64,000 nucleotides of DNA, from NCBI GenBank assembly GCA_041398825.1, contig JAWKTX010000004.1, positions 248,001-312,000 of the forward strand. The letters run 5' to 3'. Origin of the DNA: Planctomycetaceae bacterium (lineage in GTDB: Bacteria; Planctomycetota; Planctomycetia; Planctomycetales; Planctomycetaceae). A program made the position numbers and the translations under genes. Numbering within the stretch: position 1 is the first letter of the stretch; each line of letters starts with the position of its first letter. Under the pieces are notes generated by a model. The model did not search any database and was not told where the DNA came from. It saw only the letters and a list, made by a program, of their open reading frames with translations. Below, piece by piece: positions 62,361 through 64,000 of this stretch.

Positions 62361-63674
62361 ATGCTTCGCATCATTCGGCGGCAGTTCTGCCTCCGGGGCA
62401 TTTTCCTGTCGTCACTTGCAAGTGGGCTGACATTGGGTGCAGCGGTTTCGCAAGCCGATGACTGGCCGGACTGGGGCGGGCCGGAAAGAGATTGTGTCTG
62501 GCACGAAACAGGGATCGTGGACAAGTTACCGACCGAGGGATTGCTTCCCCGGGTCTGGTCGGCGCCTGTCGCAGAGGGATACTCAGGACCAGCTGTCGCT
62601 AACGGACGCGTGTTCCTGACCGACAGAATGGCTGATGCGGGTACCGAACGTGTCCTGTGTTTTGATGCCGATTCAGGAAAGCAACTTTGGAAACATGAAT
62701 ATCCAGTGCGATATACCGTGAGCTACCCGGCTGGTCCTCGAGCAACTCCCGTGGTCGCTGGCGGGGTCGTGTACACCGTCGGCGCAGAGGGGCACATGTT
62801 TTGCCTCGCGGAAGAAGACGGGCGAGTGATCTGGAAAAAGGAATTTCAGAAGGACTACGCCACTCCACTGCCCACCTGGGGAATGGCGGCGAGTCCGCTT
62901 GTTTATGGGGATAGCCTGATCACTCTGGTAGGCGGGTCTGATGGGGGGCTTGTGATTTGCTTCGATCGAAAAACCGGGGAAGAAAAATGGCGTTCGCTGG
63001 ATGACCCGGAAATCGGATATTGCCCACCCGTGATTTACGAATTTGATGGGGTGCCGCAGTTGATTATCTGGCACCCGTCGGCCGTCTCGTCACTCGATCC
63101 GTCGAACGGAAGCATCAACTGGGAGGTTCCCTGGTCCATCAAAGCGGGACTGTGCGTTCCAATGCCTCGAAAGCTCGGACAACAACTGTTCCTGACATCA
63201 TTTTACAATGGTCCATTAATGCTGAAGGTTAACAGGAAATCGGCAGACATCGTCTGGAAGGGAAAAAGCAATAATGAAATCCGGACGGACGGGCTCCACT
63301 CCATCATGCCAACGCCCGTTGTGACGGAGTCAGCAATCTATGGAGTCTGCAGCTATGGTCAGCTGCGTTGCCTGAATACCCAAACAGGAGAACGCGTCTG
63401 GGAAACGCTGGAGGCCACTGGAAGTGGTCGCTGGTGGAACGCATTCCTCATTCCGAATGGTGACCGATATTTCATTCACAACGAACAGGGTGAATTGATT
63501 ATTGCCCAGCTGTCTGCCGAGGGGTACAAAGAAACAAGCCGTGCCCTGCTTGTGGAACCGACGCGGCCCGTCCAGCGACGTATGACGATCTGGTCTCATC
63601 CTGCGTTTGCAATGAAGAGCGTTTTCGCTCGCAATGACAAAGAACTGGTTCGTGTCGATTTATCAAAACCATAG
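62361..63674 (+). CDS. Secreted PQQ-like beta-propeller protein
   Basis: 437 residues from the ATG at 62361, which makes the signal peptide (LRIIRRQFCLRGIFLSSLASGLTLGAAVSQA) terminal; in-frame ATGs at 62241 and 62304 add residues without better ribosome-binding sites. An eight-bladed PQQ-type propeller follows, with repeated GxxxWxxxxP and F/CLDxxTGKxxW turns: DDWPDWGGPERDCVW, CFDADSGKQLWKHEYP, CLAEEDGRVIWKKEF, CFDRKTGEEKWRSL and CLNTQTGERVWETL. No PQQ-enzyme catalytic Asp is obvious, so it is probably a structural or binding protein, as are the many relatives in planctomycetes. The truncated DUF1501 gene follows 63 bases later. Confidence 0.9.
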   Translation: MLRIIRRQFCLRGIFLSSLASGLTLGAAVSQADDWPDWGGPERDCVWHETGIVDKLPTEGLLPRVWSAPVAEGYSGPAVANGRVFLTDRMADAGTERVLCFDADSGKQLWKHEYPVRYTVSYPAGPRATPVVAGGVVYTVGAEGHMFCLAEEDGRVIWKKEFQKDYATPLPTWGMAASPLVYGDSLITLVGGSDGGLVICFDRKTGEEKWRSLDDPEIGYCPPVIYEFDGVPQLIIWHPSAVSSLDPSNGSINWEVPWSIKAGLCVPMPRKLGQQLFLTSFYNGPLMLKVNRKSADIVWKGKSNNEIRTDGLHSIMPTPVVTESAIYGVCSYGQLRCLNTQTGERVWETLEATGSGRWWNAFLIPNGDRYFIHNEQGELIIAQLSAEGYKETSRALLVEPTRPVQRRMTIWSHPAFAMKSVFARNDKELVRVDLSKP

Positions 63675-63737
63675 CTCCCGAGAAAGGAGCGGTGGCTCGA
63701 TGACGACAACGTCGCCCGTACATTATTCAGGTCTGCT

Positions 63738-64000
63738 ATGAACGAAATTTTGGGTATGCACAAAAAGCACCGTGCGCACGACGCGCTCAGACTTCAGGAC
63801 ACGTTCAATCGTCGACTCTTTCTCGGCAGCGCAGCAGTCACCCCTGGCGCGGCATCCATGCTGGGCAGAGCTGCTCTGGCAACTCTGATGCAAAAGCAGT
63901 CGCGAACTCAGGCCGGACCGGCATCACAGGTTGGTGATCTTCGGTTTCCGAATTTCACTCCCAGGGCGCGTCGCATCATCTATCTCTTTCAGTCCGGCGC
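63738..64000 (+). CDS. DUF1501 protein, N-terminal part (cut by window edge)
   Basis: Open to the window end, 87 complete codons. ATG at 63738 opens a reading frame with a Tat-like signal, FNRRLFLGSAAVTPGAASMLG, and the expected DUF1501 beginning ARRIIYLFQSG (third such gene in the window). It lies 63 bases after the PQQ-propeller gene. The rest of the protein is outside the window. Confidence 0.85.
   Translation, partial: MNEILGMHKKHRAHDALRLQDTFNRRLFLGSAAVTPGAASMLGRAALATLMQKQSRTQAGPASQVGDLRFPNFTPRARRIIYLFQSG

Noticed and set aside
1..64000. CRISPR arrays, insertion sequences, phage genes or integrative elements
   Set aside because: No regularly spaced repeats, transposase, integrase or terminal inverted repeats were found; the tandem repeats present have only two or three units.

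Overview
The window is chromosomal DNA of a planctomycete, most likely a member of the Planctomycetaceae or Planctomycetia. The marker families all point that way: three DUF1501 proteins, a DUF1080 protein, a DUF1559 pseudopilin-like protein, a PEP-CTERM metalloprotease, a surface protein with a LEPR-like N-terminal signature, sialate O-acetylesterase and PQQ-propeller proteins, and many short unlinked operons on both strands. Base composition is moderate and even. No transposase, integrase, phage gene or CRISPR array was seen, so this looks like core or lineage-specific chromosome rather than an island.

Layout. 0-7 kb: a secreted DUF5060 glycoside-hydrolase-like protein, a sodium:alanine symporter, a universal stress protein and folP, followed on the minus strand by lnt, a small unknown protein and an EboB-like TatD hydrolase. 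9.6-9.85 kb: a complete isolated tRNA-Gln(CUG) unit with promoter and terminator. 10-15 kb: a small KOW-like membrane protein, a DUF1501 protein, a methyltransferase and a beta-propeller lactonase. 14.9-18.8 kb (minus): a tight three-gene operon of a 54-aa membrane protein, a protein with a kinase-like half and a methyltransferase half, and a membrane-anchored sulfatase/phosphotransferase-like enzyme. 19.2-23.9 kb (plus): a lipid-modification cluster of FAD oxidoreductase, DUF1365, CFA-synthase-like methyltransferase and DUF1295. 24-32 kb: DUF1559 protein, PEP-CTERM metalloprotease, UbiD-family decarboxylase, class 3 lipase, a small unknown, DUF1080 and a DUF6940-like protein.

32-44 kb: an 1117-aa surface protein with Calx-beta-like repeats and a C-terminal cyclophilin, a sialate O-acetylesterase, a Tat-exported unknown, an esterase-SMP-30 fusion, and the minus-strand ybeY-CNNM-BFD ferredoxin operon. 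44-48 kb: lipoprotein, KDPG aldolase, histidine kinase and NtrC-type regulator in one probable operon. 48.6-51.2 kb: an unknown membrane-anchored protein translationally coupled to an ATP-grasp ligase. 51.6-59.7 kb: glgA, a BatA/VWA-epmA operon on the minus strand, a single-domain response regulator, a YeiH transporter and a bacterioferritin. 59.9-64 kb: DUF1501 with a small unknown, a PQQ propeller protein, and a second DUF1501 gene cut by the window edge.

The most promising undescribed material is the small-membrane-protein / kinase-like-methyltransferase / sulfatase operon, the coupled unknown/ATP-grasp pair, the CFA-like enzyme with altered active-site residues, and a set of near-perfect two-copy tandem duplications (often period 14) that recur in the intergenic DNA.
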